In this document: one piece after another, positions 44,906 through 53,277 of the stretch
Layout of the letters: each line of letters starts with the position of its first letter
How positions within the stretch are numbered: position 1 is the stretch's first letter
DNA from: CAYWWY01 sp964462525
Lineage (GTDB): Bacteria > Thermotogota > Thermotogae > MWEM01
NCBI GenBank assembly: GCA_964462525.1
Contig: CAYWWY010000005.1
Span: forward strand, 124,001-188,000
Length of the DNA stretch: 64,000 bases
Reading direction: 5' to 3'
Translations under genes and position numbers: made by a program
The notes under the pieces: model-generated
Databases searched by the model: none
Told to the model about the DNA's origin: nothing
What the model saw: the letters and a program-made list of their open reading frames with translations, nothing else

Positions 44906-45718
44906 TCACCGCCCAAATGGCAAAAGTGCCATCTCTTTCAATCGTCGGACAATTGCTTGAATGCCCTGGTCGATCTCTTTGCCAGTATACTTTACAACCG
45001 AACGGGTAATCTTGGGATAGGAAATTGAGACCACACGAGTAGGAGACCCTTGCAAACCGATCTTGGAAGGATCCAAATTCATCGATTCGGCATTCCATCC
45101 TTTGATTTCTGTCCGACGCGCTTTGATCTTGCCCGATAAGGTAGGCATCCCCGGATCGTTCAAATCGCCTAAAACCGTCAATAGACAAGGAAAGGGGATA
45201 TACTGCATCTCATATCCTTCTTCCACGGTTCGCTCCACCTCAACTCCCTCAGAATCGACTTCGATTCGGGTGATGTATGTGGAAAAGGGAAGATCCAACA
45301 TTGCGGCCACTTCCGGTCCCACTTGACCTGTTTCTCCGTCGGTGGCTTTTTCTCCGGCCAGGATCAGATCAAAGGGCGGAAGGGTACGAATGGCTTCGGC
45401 CAGAACGTGGGCGGTTGCCCAAGTATCAGCCCCAGAAAAATGACGATCCGTGAGCAGAAGTGTTTCATCCACACCCATGGAAATGGCTTCTTTTAAGGCT
45501 TCTCGAGTAACCGGAGGCCCCATGGAAACAACAGTGATCGTTCCTCCCCGCTGTTCTCGAAGATCCAAAGCAGCTTGGATGGCATGAAGATCCAAAGGAT
45601 TGATTACCGTGCCAACACCTTCTCGGACCATTGTTCCAGTTTCCGGGTTCATCTTAACTTCATCTGTGTCGGGTACCTGTTTCATCAACACAATACAATG
45701 AAATGCTTGATTTTGCAC
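44906..45718 (-). CDS. etfB: Electron transfer flavoprotein subunit beta
   Basis: A 270-residue EtfB: CIVLMKQVPDTDEVK at the N-terminus, NPLDLHAIQAAL, SMGPP, ILAGEKATDGETGQVGPEVAAML. Binds AMP, or FAD in bifurcating types. The start is GTG 45718, 8 nt after GGAGG; an in-frame TTG at 45736 lies upstream of that ribosome site and is less likely. It heads the four-gene operon and follows the terminator of the response-regulator gene. Confidence 0.94.
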   Translation of the reverse strand: MQNQAFHCIVLMKQVPDTDEVKMNPETGTMVREGVGTVINPLDLHAIQAALDLREQRGGTITVVSMGPPVTREALKEAISMGVDETLLLTDRHFSGADTWATAHVLAEAIRTLPPFDLILAGEKATDGETGQVGPEVAAMLDLPFSTYITRIEVDSEGVEVERTVEEGYEMQYIPFPCLLTVLGDLNDPGMPTLSGKIKARRTEIKGWNAESMNLDPSKIGLQGSPTRVVSISYPKITRSVVKYTGKEIDQGIQAIVRRLKEMALLPFGR

Positions 45719-45734
45719 GCCATGATCCTCCTTC

Positions 45735-45770
45735 AAAAAGGAACGCCCGCCTATGATTTGGTGGGCGTCC
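45735..45770 (-). terminator. Terminator after the OmpR-type regulator
   Basis: Minus strand stem GGACGCCCACC / GGCGGGCGTTC (one mismatch, one G-T pair) with an 8-nt loop, followed by CTTTTTG. It separates the regulator gene from etfB. Confidence 0.7.
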
Positions 45771-45789
45771 TGTCTGGGTATTTGGGTTG

Positions 45790-46509
45790 CTACCGATCGC
45801 TTCCCGGGTTTTTGAACTTGTACCCCTTTCCGCGGACGGTGAAGATATATCGGGGATTGGAAGGTTCTTCCTCAATTTTGGTGCGTAATCTCCGGATGTG
45901 GACATCAACGGTGCGGGTATCCCCGTAATAATCATACCCCCACAGCGTATCCAGCAAAACATCGCGGCTGAAGACCTTTCCTTCATTCTCAGCCAAAAAC
46001 CGAAGAAGCTCGAATTCTAATGGGGTCAGGTTAATCACATGATCTCGGACACGAACCTCGTACCGTTCAAGGTCAATTTCAAGCTCTTTGGCTTGGATGT
46101 GCTTGGGCCGTTCCACTTTTTGCTCCATACTTCGCTGAATCCGTCGAAAGATGGCCTTGATCCGTGCCAAAACCTCTCGAACGCTAAAGGGTTTGGTGAT
46201 ATAATCATCGGCTCCCAGCTCTAATCCGAGGATTTTGTCAAATTCATCGGTTTTGGCCGTCAAGAAGATAATGGGTTTGGCATAATGCTTTTCGTGGGCC
46301 CGGATCTGTCGCGTGAGTTCAAAACCATCCAAATCAGGCAACATGACATCGATGATGAACATATCCACCTCATCGTCTGTGTTCGCGATCCCGAGGGCTT
46401 CCTCGGCGTTGTACGCCTTCAAAACCTCGAAGCCGTCTTTCTTCAGGTTGTAACTTAATAGCTCAACGATGGAAGGTTCATCGTCAATCACCAAAATCTT
46501 TTTTTTCAT
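45790..46509 (-). CDS. OmpR/PhoB-family response regulator
   Basis: A 239-residue regulator: receiver domain (1-120) with IDDEP, phospho-acceptor in FIIDVMLPDLDG (Asp near 54), LTAK and ITKPFS; winged-helix DNA-binding domain (135-235) with LTPLEFELLRFL, WGYDYYGDTRTVDVHIRRLRTKI and FTVRGKGYKF. This is close to the PhoP/WalR type. No histidine kinase is adjacent, so it is an orphan here. ATG 46509 follows AAAGGAGAGGG; a good promoter is at 46552-46580 and a terminator follows. Confidence 0.93.
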   Translation of the reverse strand: MKKKILVIDDEPSIVELLSYNLKKDGFEVLKAYNAEEALGIANTDDEVDMFIIDVMLPDLDGFELTRQIRAHEKHYAKPIIFLTAKTDEFDKILGLELGADDYITKPFSVREVLARIKAIFRRIQRSMEQKVERPKHIQAKELEIDLERYEVRVRDHVINLTPLEFELLRFLAENEGKVFSRDVLLDTLWGYDYYGDTRTVDVHIRRLRTKIEEEPSNPRYIFTVRGKGYKFKNPGSDR

Positions 46510-46551
46510 GGCATCCCTCTCCTTTCAATCTGATCTGTTTCATCCATATTG

Positions 46552-46580
46552 ATTTTAACATATTTACAGATCATTTGCAA
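46552..46580 (-). promoter_or_regulatory. Promoter of the OmpR-type regulator
   Basis: Minus strand TTGCAA (46575-46580), 17-nt spacer ending in TGT, TAAAAT (46552-46557), 43 nt upstream of the start codon. It has a TGn extension. Confidence 0.7.
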
Positions 46581-46797
46581 GTGTTACCTTCGGTGCCGGT
46601 TTCAATTACAGTTTACATTGGGCAGAAAGCAATTATGTGAGGAACAAAGGATTTTGGGTTTCTCTTTGAACAAACTTAATCGGATATGCGCGAGGAAAAA
46701 AATAAAAGAAAAGGGTCGATTCAAGGGTCTTTCAGAACGATGTTCGCGTAAGATCCACACGCATATTGCTTTTTTGGCGGAATTGTGATAGGGTATC
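46581..46797. other. Divergent spacer between the regulator and the helicase
   Basis: No gene or RNA is recognised. A possible helicase promoter, TTGCTT (46766-46771) with TAGGGT 17 nt later, is weak. Confidence 0.35.
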
Positions 46798-46824
46798 ATG
46801 GGTGGAAAGAAAGGGGAATCTTGC

Positions 46825-49359
46825 ATGCGTGGTTTTTTTGTTCCCAACAAAAGCACCGATGAACGCACCGAAGTCTGGACTGGGAATCAAGTCCATATCC
46901 TTGATCATATCGATGGAAGAGGCATATTGGGAGAACTGGCTCCTTTTTCGCTCAATCCCATCCAACGATGCTTCTTTGAGTACTACAAAAAAGGGGGAGC
47001 AGTGATTGCAACCCCAACGGGGTCCGGTAAAACGGTGATTGCATACCTTTCTATATTTCGGGGAGATCAACCCAAAAAGACAATTTACATTACGGCGACC
47101 CGCGCATTGGCCCGCCAGGTATTTCAAGACCTTAAGGGGACTCAATTGCGGATTTTCCTGCGAACTGGTGAGAACAAGATGGAAGTCCGAAGCAACTATC
47201 AGATGGTGGTTGCCACTCCAGAGGCTTTTTTGGCGGCCCGTCACTCAGGCGCTTCATGGGTGGAAGAAGCAGAGTTGGTTGTGTTGGATGAAGCGCACAT
47301 GGTTGTGCAAGATCGCCGAGGAATTGTGTACGAAGAAGTCATCATCCATACCGTCGCAGATCTAAAAGAGCTTCTGATCCTTTCCGCAACAATGCCCGAC
47401 GCGGTAGAAATGGCTCGGTGGAGTCGGTCTTCCCTTTTGATTGAAAGCGATTGGAGGCCTGTTCCTTTGATCCGTTCTTTTGAACGATACCCTCTCCCCA
47501 CCGAGAAAAATGGACTGAAAGCCTTGAAACAAGTTTTGGATGGATTTCTCCTCGAAAACATCCATCAAGGAGTAAAGTCGATGATTATCGTGCCGTCTAA
47601 AAAGGTTGGCTGGGTATTGTTGGAAAGTTTCGAGCGATTGGGATTGAAGGCCCTTAACGAGACGGTCCCCTACATCAAGCCGGAACTGGACTCAGCGCCC
47701 GCAGTTGCCTTTCACAATGCGGATATTCCTCTTGAGGAAAAAGAAGCCATAGAAACCCATTTCAAGAAAACGCAAGGAGGCATTCAGGTTCTCATCGCAA
47801 CTCAAACACTTGCTTATGGATTCAACTCTCCGGCCGACGACATTCTTATCTACGTCAAGTATGCCGCTCGGGATCCTGATCTGTTATGGCCGAAATTCAT
47901 CGATCTTCTTCAGTTTGAAGGGCGCGCAGGTCGGAAGGGATTTACCAAACGCGGAGAAGGCAAAGTGATCTATACAACGGGACAAACGGGCGATAAAACC
48001 ATGCAAGTCCTTCAGCAAAAACTCAAACAGGGGCTCGGAGACCATTTGGAAACTGCTCTTGATCGTTCTTTTGCTTCTCTTGATTCGCGGTTTATGGGGT
48101 TTGCCGCTCAGCGTTTTCTGGGGGACATCGAATTGATTTGCCTCGGTCTGATTTCCGTTGACAAAAAAAGGCTCAAACTCATCCATTATCAGGGAGCGTC
48201 CCGGGAACCGTTAATTCAAACCGCCATCCGAAGACTGCACGAGATCGGGATGGTCGATGAGCATGATAATCTTACACCATTAGGGCAACTCACCGCTTCG
48301 TACATGTTCAACCCCGAAACGGTTGCTTCTTTCTCGCGCGCTTTAGAACAGACGCGAGGATCGGAACAATCTAACTTGAATATTTGGGATCTGTGGCGCA
48401 ACATGCCATTTCTAATTCCCAATTCTGCCTACATCCCCGATTTCTATCCCCCCTACATACCGATGCTGCCAGGGGATTGGCATCCTCATCAATTGGCTAG
48501 CGATGATACCTTGAATGGGATGTTTCAACATGGATTGGGGGTTTTGCATATGAAAGCGGGTGTGGGCATAATGAAGCGAAAGCACGAGCTTAGGCGCCAA
48601 AAAGCGCCTGCATGGAGCGCCACCCTCTATAACGATACCCAACTGGCTATGAGTTTCTACAAACAGGGTGTGTCCAGTGGGTTTTGGGACGGGTTGGGTG
48701 CCCTTGAAGCGGAACGGGTATGGAGGTCATACGCTTATGGGGTCCATCCGTACTTCTCTTTGCTCACCCGAATACCCCAGATCGGATCGGTGCGTGGCAA
48801 TCTAATGTCTTGGTCTGCAATCGCCATGGGGATCCATTCCGACGTCGAACTCCTACGGGTGATCCTCAAAGAACCCGATGCTCATCTTTCGCTTTATCAA
48901 AGCTTAAAAGATCAACTCCGCCCATGGTATCAGGCGCAACTAATCTGGTTGAAAAAAAACCAAGGGATTTCCGGTTCAGTGGACACGAAATTCCAAATGG
49001 AGCTAGACCTTCGGATTCTCATGGAAGGAGTGGAAATCATCCGGCAGCAAGAATCGCTATATGACATGCTTCTGATGGATACCCCGCGCATGCAGACGAG
49101 AGAAAGCCTGCCCGAATGGATCCGAACCCGTTTCGAAAAAGCCCTATGCTTGTTTTGCCCCAAAAAAGAGTCCGCGATGATGAGCAATCAGTTTCTGGAT
49201 ATGGAGATTATGTCGGAAAAAGGAACCCTTTTGGGTCGGGGCGTGTATTACGAGCAAGGGATGATGCCGCCTCGTTCGGTGATCTCCATGATGCCCTCCG
49301 ACCTTCCCTTTTTGGTGACTGATGGAACGCGGTTCTGCTGGAATGATTCGGAAGATTGA
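46825..49359 (+). CDS. Ski2/Hel308-like superfamily 2 helicase
   Basis: An 844-residue SF2 helicase. Motif I ATPTGSGKT is at 62-70, the DEAH box VVLDEAHM at 153-160, SATMPD is motif III, and motif VI is in LQFEGRAGRKGF, the Ski2/Hel308-type QxxGRAGR. After the two RecA domains come a winged-helix/ratchet-like region (MGFAAQRFLGDIELICLGLI) and an unrecognised C-terminal part of about 300 residues. It unwinds DNA or RNA; substrate unknown. ATG 46825 is chosen because AAAGGGG lies 8 nt upstream; an in-frame ATG at 46798 is possible. mnmA follows almost directly. Confidence 0.85.
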   Translation: MRGFFVPNKSTDERTEVWTGNQVHILDHIDGRGILGELAPFSLNPIQRCFFEYYKKGGAVIATPTGSGKTVIAYLSIFRGDQPKKTIYITATRALARQVFQDLKGTQLRIFLRTGENKMEVRSNYQMVVATPEAFLAARHSGASWVEEAELVVLDEAHMVVQDRRGIVYEEVIIHTVADLKELLILSATMPDAVEMARWSRSSLLIESDWRPVPLIRSFERYPLPTEKNGLKALKQVLDGFLLENIHQGVKSMIIVPSKKVGWVLLESFERLGLKALNETVPYIKPELDSAPAVAFHNADIPLEEKEAIETHFKKTQGGIQVLIATQTLAYGFNSPADDILIYVKYAARDPDLLWPKFIDLLQFEGRAGRKGFTKRGEGKVIYTTGQTGDKTMQVLQQKLKQGLGDHLETALDRSFASLDSRFMGFAAQRFLGDIELICLGLISVDKKRLKLIHYQGASREPLIQTAIRRLHEIGMVDEHDNLTPLGQLTASYMFNPETVASFSRALEQTRGSEQSNLNIWDLWRNMPFLIPNSAYIPDFYPPYIPMLPGDWHPHQLASDDTLNGMFQHGLGVLHMKAGVGIMKRKHELRRQKAPAWSATLYNDTQLAMSFYKQGVSSGFWDGLGALEAERVWRSYAYGVHPYFSLLTRIPQIGSVRGNLMSWSAIAMGIHSDVELLRVILKEPDAHLSLYQSLKDQLRPWYQAQLIWLKKNQGISGSVDTKFQMELDLRILMEGVEIIRQQESLYDMLLMDTPRMQTRESLPEWIRTRFEKALCLFCPKKESAMMSNQFLDMEIMSEKGTLLGRGVYYEQGMMPPRSVISMMPSDLPFLVTDGTRFCWNDSED

Positions 49360-49401
49360 TTGGAGAAGGATGGGTATGGCATCCATCCGAAAAAGAGACC
49401 G

Positions 49402-50439
49402 ATGATCATCGCTGTCGCGTTGAGTGGTGGCGTAGACAGCGCATCAGCCGCGGCGATTCTGATCGAACAGGGTCATGATGTTCGGGCGTATCATATGGTG
49501 GTGGGTTCCAACGCATATCCCGAAACCTTAGAACACGCCGCGGACATCGCAAAGATCTTACAAATACCCTTTCGTTCCATTGATTTACGGGAGGATTTTG
49601 AGGAAGAGGTTCTTTCATACTTTCTTCACACCTATCAAACGGGTCGCACGCCAAATCCTTGTGTGGTTTGCAATCGATCGATCAAATTCGGACGGTTATT
49701 GGATCGAGCCATGAGCGAAGGCGCCGAGGCGTTCGCTACCGGCCATTATGTCCGGATGGGCATCCATCCTCGCTATGGAAGACTCATGCAATGCGCAAAT
49801 GATCTGGGCAAAGATCAAACGTACTTTTTGGCCCAGCTTCCCAAAAGGGTCATGAAGGTGTTATGTTTCCCGAACGGAGGGTTTTCAAAAGCTTCGATCC
49901 GGGAAAAAGCGGCCGCATGGAATCTTCCTGTCCATGACAAACCAGAAAGCCAAGAACTCTGCTTTTTTCCCGGAGATTACCGGGCATTTCTGAATCTTCG
50001 AGGGATATTGGCCCAACCGGGGCCTATTGTGGACGAATCGGGGCGAGTATTAGGCCAGCACCAAGGGTTATGTATGTATACGGTCGGCCAGCGGAAAGGG
50101 TTGAACATCTCATCTCAAGAACCGTTATATGTAACAGAGATCGACGTTGCCGACAATCAATTGATTGTCGGATCCTTCGAAAGTACGCATTCTGGGGCCT
50201 TTTGGATTGGTCATCTCAATTGGATGATCGAGAATCAGCAAGAGCCATTGGATCTTCAATGCAAGATCCGCAGCTCGATGCGGCCCATCGGATGCAGGAT
50301 TGAACGGAGTCAGGATTCTGATCGGGCCATAGTCACCTTGAAAACCCCGGCGCATGCTGTGACTCCTGGACAATTGGCCGCATTCTATGATGGGACCTTT
50401 CTTGTCGGCAGCGGATTCATTTTGAAAGAAAAAAAATAG
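49402..50439 (+). CDS. mnmA: tRNA 2-thiouridylase MnmA
   Basis: A 345-residue enzyme that thiolates U34 of Glu, Gln and Lys tRNAs. The ATP-pyrophosphatase P-loop is ALSGGVDSA at the N-terminus. The catalytic cysteines are in TPNPCVVCN and in PESQELCF. YTVGQRKGL is the other family motif. The start is uncertain: ATG 49402 gives the standard N-terminus but has a weak ribosome site; the frame is open back to TTG 49360, immediately after the helicase stop. Translational coupling to the helicase is likely. Confidence 0.93.
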   Translation: MIIAVALSGGVDSASAAAILIEQGHDVRAYHMVVGSNAYPETLEHAADIAKILQIPFRSIDLREDFEEEVLSYFLHTYQTGRTPNPCVVCNRSIKFGRLLDRAMSEGAEAFATGHYVRMGIHPRYGRLMQCANDLGKDQTYFLAQLPKRVMKVLCFPNGGFSKASIREKAAAWNLPVHDKPESQELCFFPGDYRAFLNLRGILAQPGPIVDESGRVLGQHQGLCMYTVGQRKGLNISSQEPLYVTEIDVADNQLIVGSFESTHSGAFWIGHLNWMIENQQEPLDLQCKIRSSMRPIGCRIERSQDSDRAIVTLKTPAHAVTPGQLAAFYDGTFLVGSGFILKEKK

Positions 50440-50573
50440 CTCGGCAATACCGCCGAACTATATTAGAAGGTGTTCCTCCTCTATCCCAGAGGTATTATAC
50501 CACAAAACAAGCAGATTCGGAAGGATTGGCAAAACACAGAATTGCCAATCATTCTGAGTTTAGAGAACGAATG

Positions 50574-50582
50574 TGGTATACT
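50574..50582 (+). promoter_or_regulatory. Extended -10 promoter element for the LRR lipoprotein
   Basis: TGGTATACT, with TATACT at 50577-50582, about 87 nt upstream of the LRR lipoprotein start. A hairpin GATTGGCA/TGCCAATC precedes it (about 50523-50550). The -35 is weak. The spacer 50440-50573 holds no gene. Confidence 0.4.
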
Positions 50583-50668
50583 CTTGGTTGATTCGGGAAA
50601 GCGAGAACAAGGGTACTAATATTTCTAGGAATAAACCCCCATAATGGAAATCAATCGGGAGGAACCCT

Positions 50669-51694
50669 ATGCGACCATCAAAAAAAGGTACTGTCCTATG
50701 GGTTGTTTTGCTCTTCATAGCGATCTGGGCCGCAAGTTGCGCGGCGTTGGTGGATCCTTCTTCCGATCCAAATCCCGGACCTCAAGCCGTAATTTTTTTG
50801 GATCCCATTTTGGAACAGGCTGTCCGCGGTGCCATTGGATGGGAACCAGGAACACCGATATATCCCAACGATGTCCTTGAAGTCACCCAGCTCTTTTTGG
50901 TAGGCGACTTGGATTCCCCGAGAGGGTTGTCATCGCTGGAAGGGATTCAACACTTGGTAAACCTTCAGGAGTTTTGGTTTTCCGTAAACCATGTGAGTGA
51001 TATCTCTCCCTTGCAAACTCTTGTGAACCTGCGAGTTCTTCGATTTGGATGGAATATCGTGGCCAATATAACTCCGTTACGAAATTTGATCAACCTAGAA
51101 GAACTTTACTTTCCGGGAAATCAGGTCACTGACATTTCTCCGCTTCAAGACTTGGTTAACTTGCAACGGCTCAATTTTTCGACCAACCACGTGAACAGCA
51201 TTGCTTCCCTGCAAACCCTCTCCAACCTTGAAATGCTCTATTTCAACCAAAACCAAATATCCCAAATAGAACCCCTTCAGTTCCACCTCAGTAACCTGAA
51301 GCATCTGTCTTTCAATAGCAATCAGGTTACAGACGTGAAACCCCTGCAGTATTTGACCCGTTTGGAAGCGCTTTCCTTTAATGAAAACCATGTGACAGAT
51401 ATCGCTCCTTTAATGTACCTCACAGGTATGCAATCCCTTTCTTTTTGCGATAACGGGGTCACCGACATTCAATCTTTGCAAGCCCTTACCCAAATTCATA
51501 CCCTATCCTTCACCGAAAACAGCGTTGAGGATATCACGCCTTTGGTCAATAATCCGGGTTTGGGCACTGGCGATTATATCAACATGACACGCAACCGTCT
51601 CGCTCTTGACGAAGGTTCATTGAACTGGACGCATATCCAAACTTTACAGAATCGGGGCGTTTTCATCGATTACCATCCTCAGAAAAATGACTAA
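50669..51694 (+). CDS. Leucine-rich-repeat lipoprotein (internalin-like)
   Basis: A 341-residue lipoprotein with lipobox WAASC (Cys24). A short cap is followed by nine to ten 22-residue LRRs of the internalin/SDS22 type, each like LVNLQRLNFSTNHVNSIASLQ, from about residue 75 to 300, and a short C-terminal cap. It probably binds proteins on the cell surface. ATG 50669 follows GGGAGGAACCCT. Its LRRs resemble those inside the giant surface protein at 37.5-41.5 kb. It overlaps the convergent SUMF1-domain gene by 4 nt at the stop codons. Confidence 0.9.
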   Translation: MRPSKKGTVLWVVLLFIAIWAASCAALVDPSSDPNPGPQAVIFLDPILEQAVRGAIGWEPGTPIYPNDVLEVTQLFLVGDLDSPRGLSSLEGIQHLVNLQEFWFSVNHVSDISPLQTLVNLRVLRFGWNIVANITPLRNLINLEELYFPGNQVTDISPLQDLVNLQRLNFSTNHVNSIASLQTLSNLEMLYFNQNQISQIEPLQFHLSNLKHLSFNSNQVTDVKPLQYLTRLEALSFNENHVTDIAPLMYLTGMQSLSFCDNGVTDIQSLQALTQIHTLSFTENSVEDITPLVNNPGLGTGDYINMTRNRLALDEGSLNWTHIQTLQNRGVFIDYHPQKND

Positions 51695-52566
51695 GGCAAA
51701 ATTGACCGCACAACGCGAAATCCCGATACGATACCGCTAATGGAAGGTCTTCGGTAGTCTCTATGAGCCGTCCGGGCAAATAATTCTGGATAACCCCAGT
51801 TGCCTCCCCGGATCACTCGAACAAACCCAGCATCAGGGCCTATGGGATTCTCCTTATCGCCTTGCCGATAGCTATACTCATCAAACCAGTCATGACACCA
51901 CTCCCAGACATTCCCGCTCATGTCATAGATCCCAAGTTCATTGGGCTTTTTTTGCCCGACTGGGTGGGCTTGATTCTCCGAGTTGTTCACATACCATCCG
52001 GCTTCTTCCAATGTGTCGGTTCCGGCAAAGAGATAATCTATTTCGCTTTTGTGCCCCCCTCGAGCTGCATACTCCCATTCAGCCTCTGTTGGCAGTCGGT
52101 ACCCTTCCACTTGAGTAATGTCACGGGTCAAACGTCCATTCATATCCAGCAATCGCCCACTCAAATCATAAGCCGGGCTGAATCCTTCCCTTTCGCTTAG
52201 CCAGTTGCAGAATTCGATCGCATCCCACCATTCAATATTGAAGACGGGTAGATTTCCTCTCCCCCAGCCTTCGTCATCCGGTTCAAACATTCCTGTCTCT
52301 TGACAAAAAAGGTCATACTCCGAAAAGGTCACATTATATTGGCCAATCCAATAGTCATAGGTTAGGGTCACTGTATGGGTGGGGCGCGTCCGTTCATGTA
52401 AATCTCCAATTTCATCACCCATTTGAAAAGAACCGGCCTGAACACGGACCATTTCCAGAAACGGATCGCCTTCTGAATCGGTGGCCAATAGAATTCCAGA
52501 AGAGAAAACCCATAAACACAGCATAGCAAGCGCCAACACTCTGCCTTTGGTTCCATAAGGTTTCAT
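51691..52566 (-). CDS. Exported SUMF1/formylglycine-generating-enzyme-domain protein without catalytic Cys
   Basis: A 291-residue protein with a signal peptide (1 to about 29) and one FGE-sulfatase domain: MVRVQAGSFQMGDE, YRLPTEAEWEYAARGG, GLYDMSGNVWEW-like block (here GIYDMSGNVWEWCHDW) and RVIRGGNWG ending in SGFRVVRS. The Cys pair that catalyses formylglycine formation is absent from the C-terminal strand, so a binding or ergothioneine-type role is more likely than sulfatase activation. ATG 52566 follows GGAGGCATCCTC. No sulfatase is nearby. Confidence 0.85.
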   Translation of the reverse strand: MKPYGTKGRVLALAMLCLWVFSSGILLATDSEGDPFLEMVRVQAGSFQMGDEIGDLHERTRPTHTVTLTYDYWIGQYNVTFSEYDLFCQETGMFEPDDEGWGRGNLPVFNIEWWDAIEFCNWLSEREGFSPAYDLSGRLLDMNGRLTRDITQVEGYRLPTEAEWEYAARGGHKSEIDYLFAGTDTLEEAGWYVNNSENQAHPVGQKKPNELGIYDMSGNVWEWCHDWFDEYSYRQGDKENPIGPDAGFVRVIRGGNWGYPELFARTAHRDYRRPSISGIVSGFRVVRSILP

Positions 52567-52744
52567 GAGGATGCCTCCTTTCGTAACGTGCGTCCCTTGC
52601 TCATTGGATCTAGGGATCCTATCTCTCTACATAATCATACCACAAATAGGAAGGAACCCTTTCAATAAGTCTTTAAGGAATCCAATCATTCATATGAAAT
52701 GTATGTGATGATTGAGGCCAATCGGAGGATCTCTTTGGTGATTG

Positions 52745-52753
52745 TGCTATACT
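52745..52753 (+). promoter_or_regulatory. Extended -10 element upstream of the CheY-like gene
   Basis: TGCTATACT with TATACT at 52748-52753, about 73 nt before the start codon. No good -35. The 260-base spacer 52567-52826 has no gene; a minus-strand TGGTATGAT at 52634-52642 may serve the SUMF1-domain gene. Confidence 0.4.
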
Positions 52754-52826
52754 ATTTATAGACGGAAACCGAATATCCAGTACACTGCGTAGCGTCAACG
52801 CCCGAATCGGGAAAGGAGTGGTTCCT

Positions 52827-53240
52827 ATGGCCAAAGCCATTATCGTTGACGATAGTCAAGTAATGAGGCGCCATCTCAAGAGGATCATTGAGGATATGGG
52901 TCATCATGTTGTGGCGGAGCTTGAAGACGGTCACAATCTTCTCAAAATGTATGAAAAAACAAACCCAGATTTTGTTACATTGGATATCGTCCTGCCCAAT
53001 TCTGATGGCATTGAGATTCTTAAGGCACTGATAAAGGAGTATCCTCATGCAAAAGTCATCATGCTCAGTTCAATGGATAAGAAACATACCGTCATTGATT
53101 CGGTGCGATACGGGGCTCGGTATTTTGTGATCAAACCCGTAGATACGAAAAAATTCCGTCAAGTGGTCCGTGTTGTTCTGGGAGAAGCATCAGAAAAGCA
53201 AGAACCACACCCTTCCGAATCCAATACTCTCAACGAATGA
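52827..53240 (+). CDS. Stand-alone CheY-like response regulator
   Basis: A 137-residue single receiver domain: AIIVDDSQVMR with the acidic pair, phospho-acceptor in FVTLDIVLPNSDG (Asp near 54), MLSSMD and FVIKPVD, plus a short Ser/Glu-rich tail. No output domain. It would act by protein contact, as in chemotaxis or a phosphorelay; the hybrid kinase at 34-37 kb is a conceivable partner, but that is only inference. ATG 52827 is 8 nt after AAAGGAG. The acetyltransferase gene follows at 37 nt. Confidence 0.9.
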   Translation: MAKAIIVDDSQVMRRHLKRIIEDMGHHVVAELEDGHNLLKMYEKTNPDFVTLDIVLPNSDGIEILKALIKEYPHAKVIMLSSMDKKHTVIDSVRYGARYFVIKPVDTKKFRQVVRVVLGEASEKQEPHPSESNTLNE

Positions 53241-53277
53241 TACTTGCGGAAACCAGAAACAGGAAAGGAACAGCATT

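Noticed and set aside
46858..49359. Bacterial defence helicase system with the helicase as core
   Set aside because: Its neighbour is the housekeeping gene mnmA and no nuclease or methylase is adjacent.
50485..50510. Minus-strand TGTGGTATAAT pointing into mnmA (antisense promoter)
   Set aside because: No -35 and no gene or RNA downstream on that strand; likely a chance match in a palindromic A/T-rich spot.
50440..50668. Possible riboswitch or T-box upstream of the LRR lipoprotein
   Set aside because: Only a simple 8-bp hairpin and no conserved riboswitch or T-box sequence; the downstream gene is not metabolic.
51691..52566. Formylglycine-generating enzyme (sulfatase activator)
   Set aside because: Catalytic Cys pair absent and no sulfatase nearby; annotated as a SUMF1-domain protein only.
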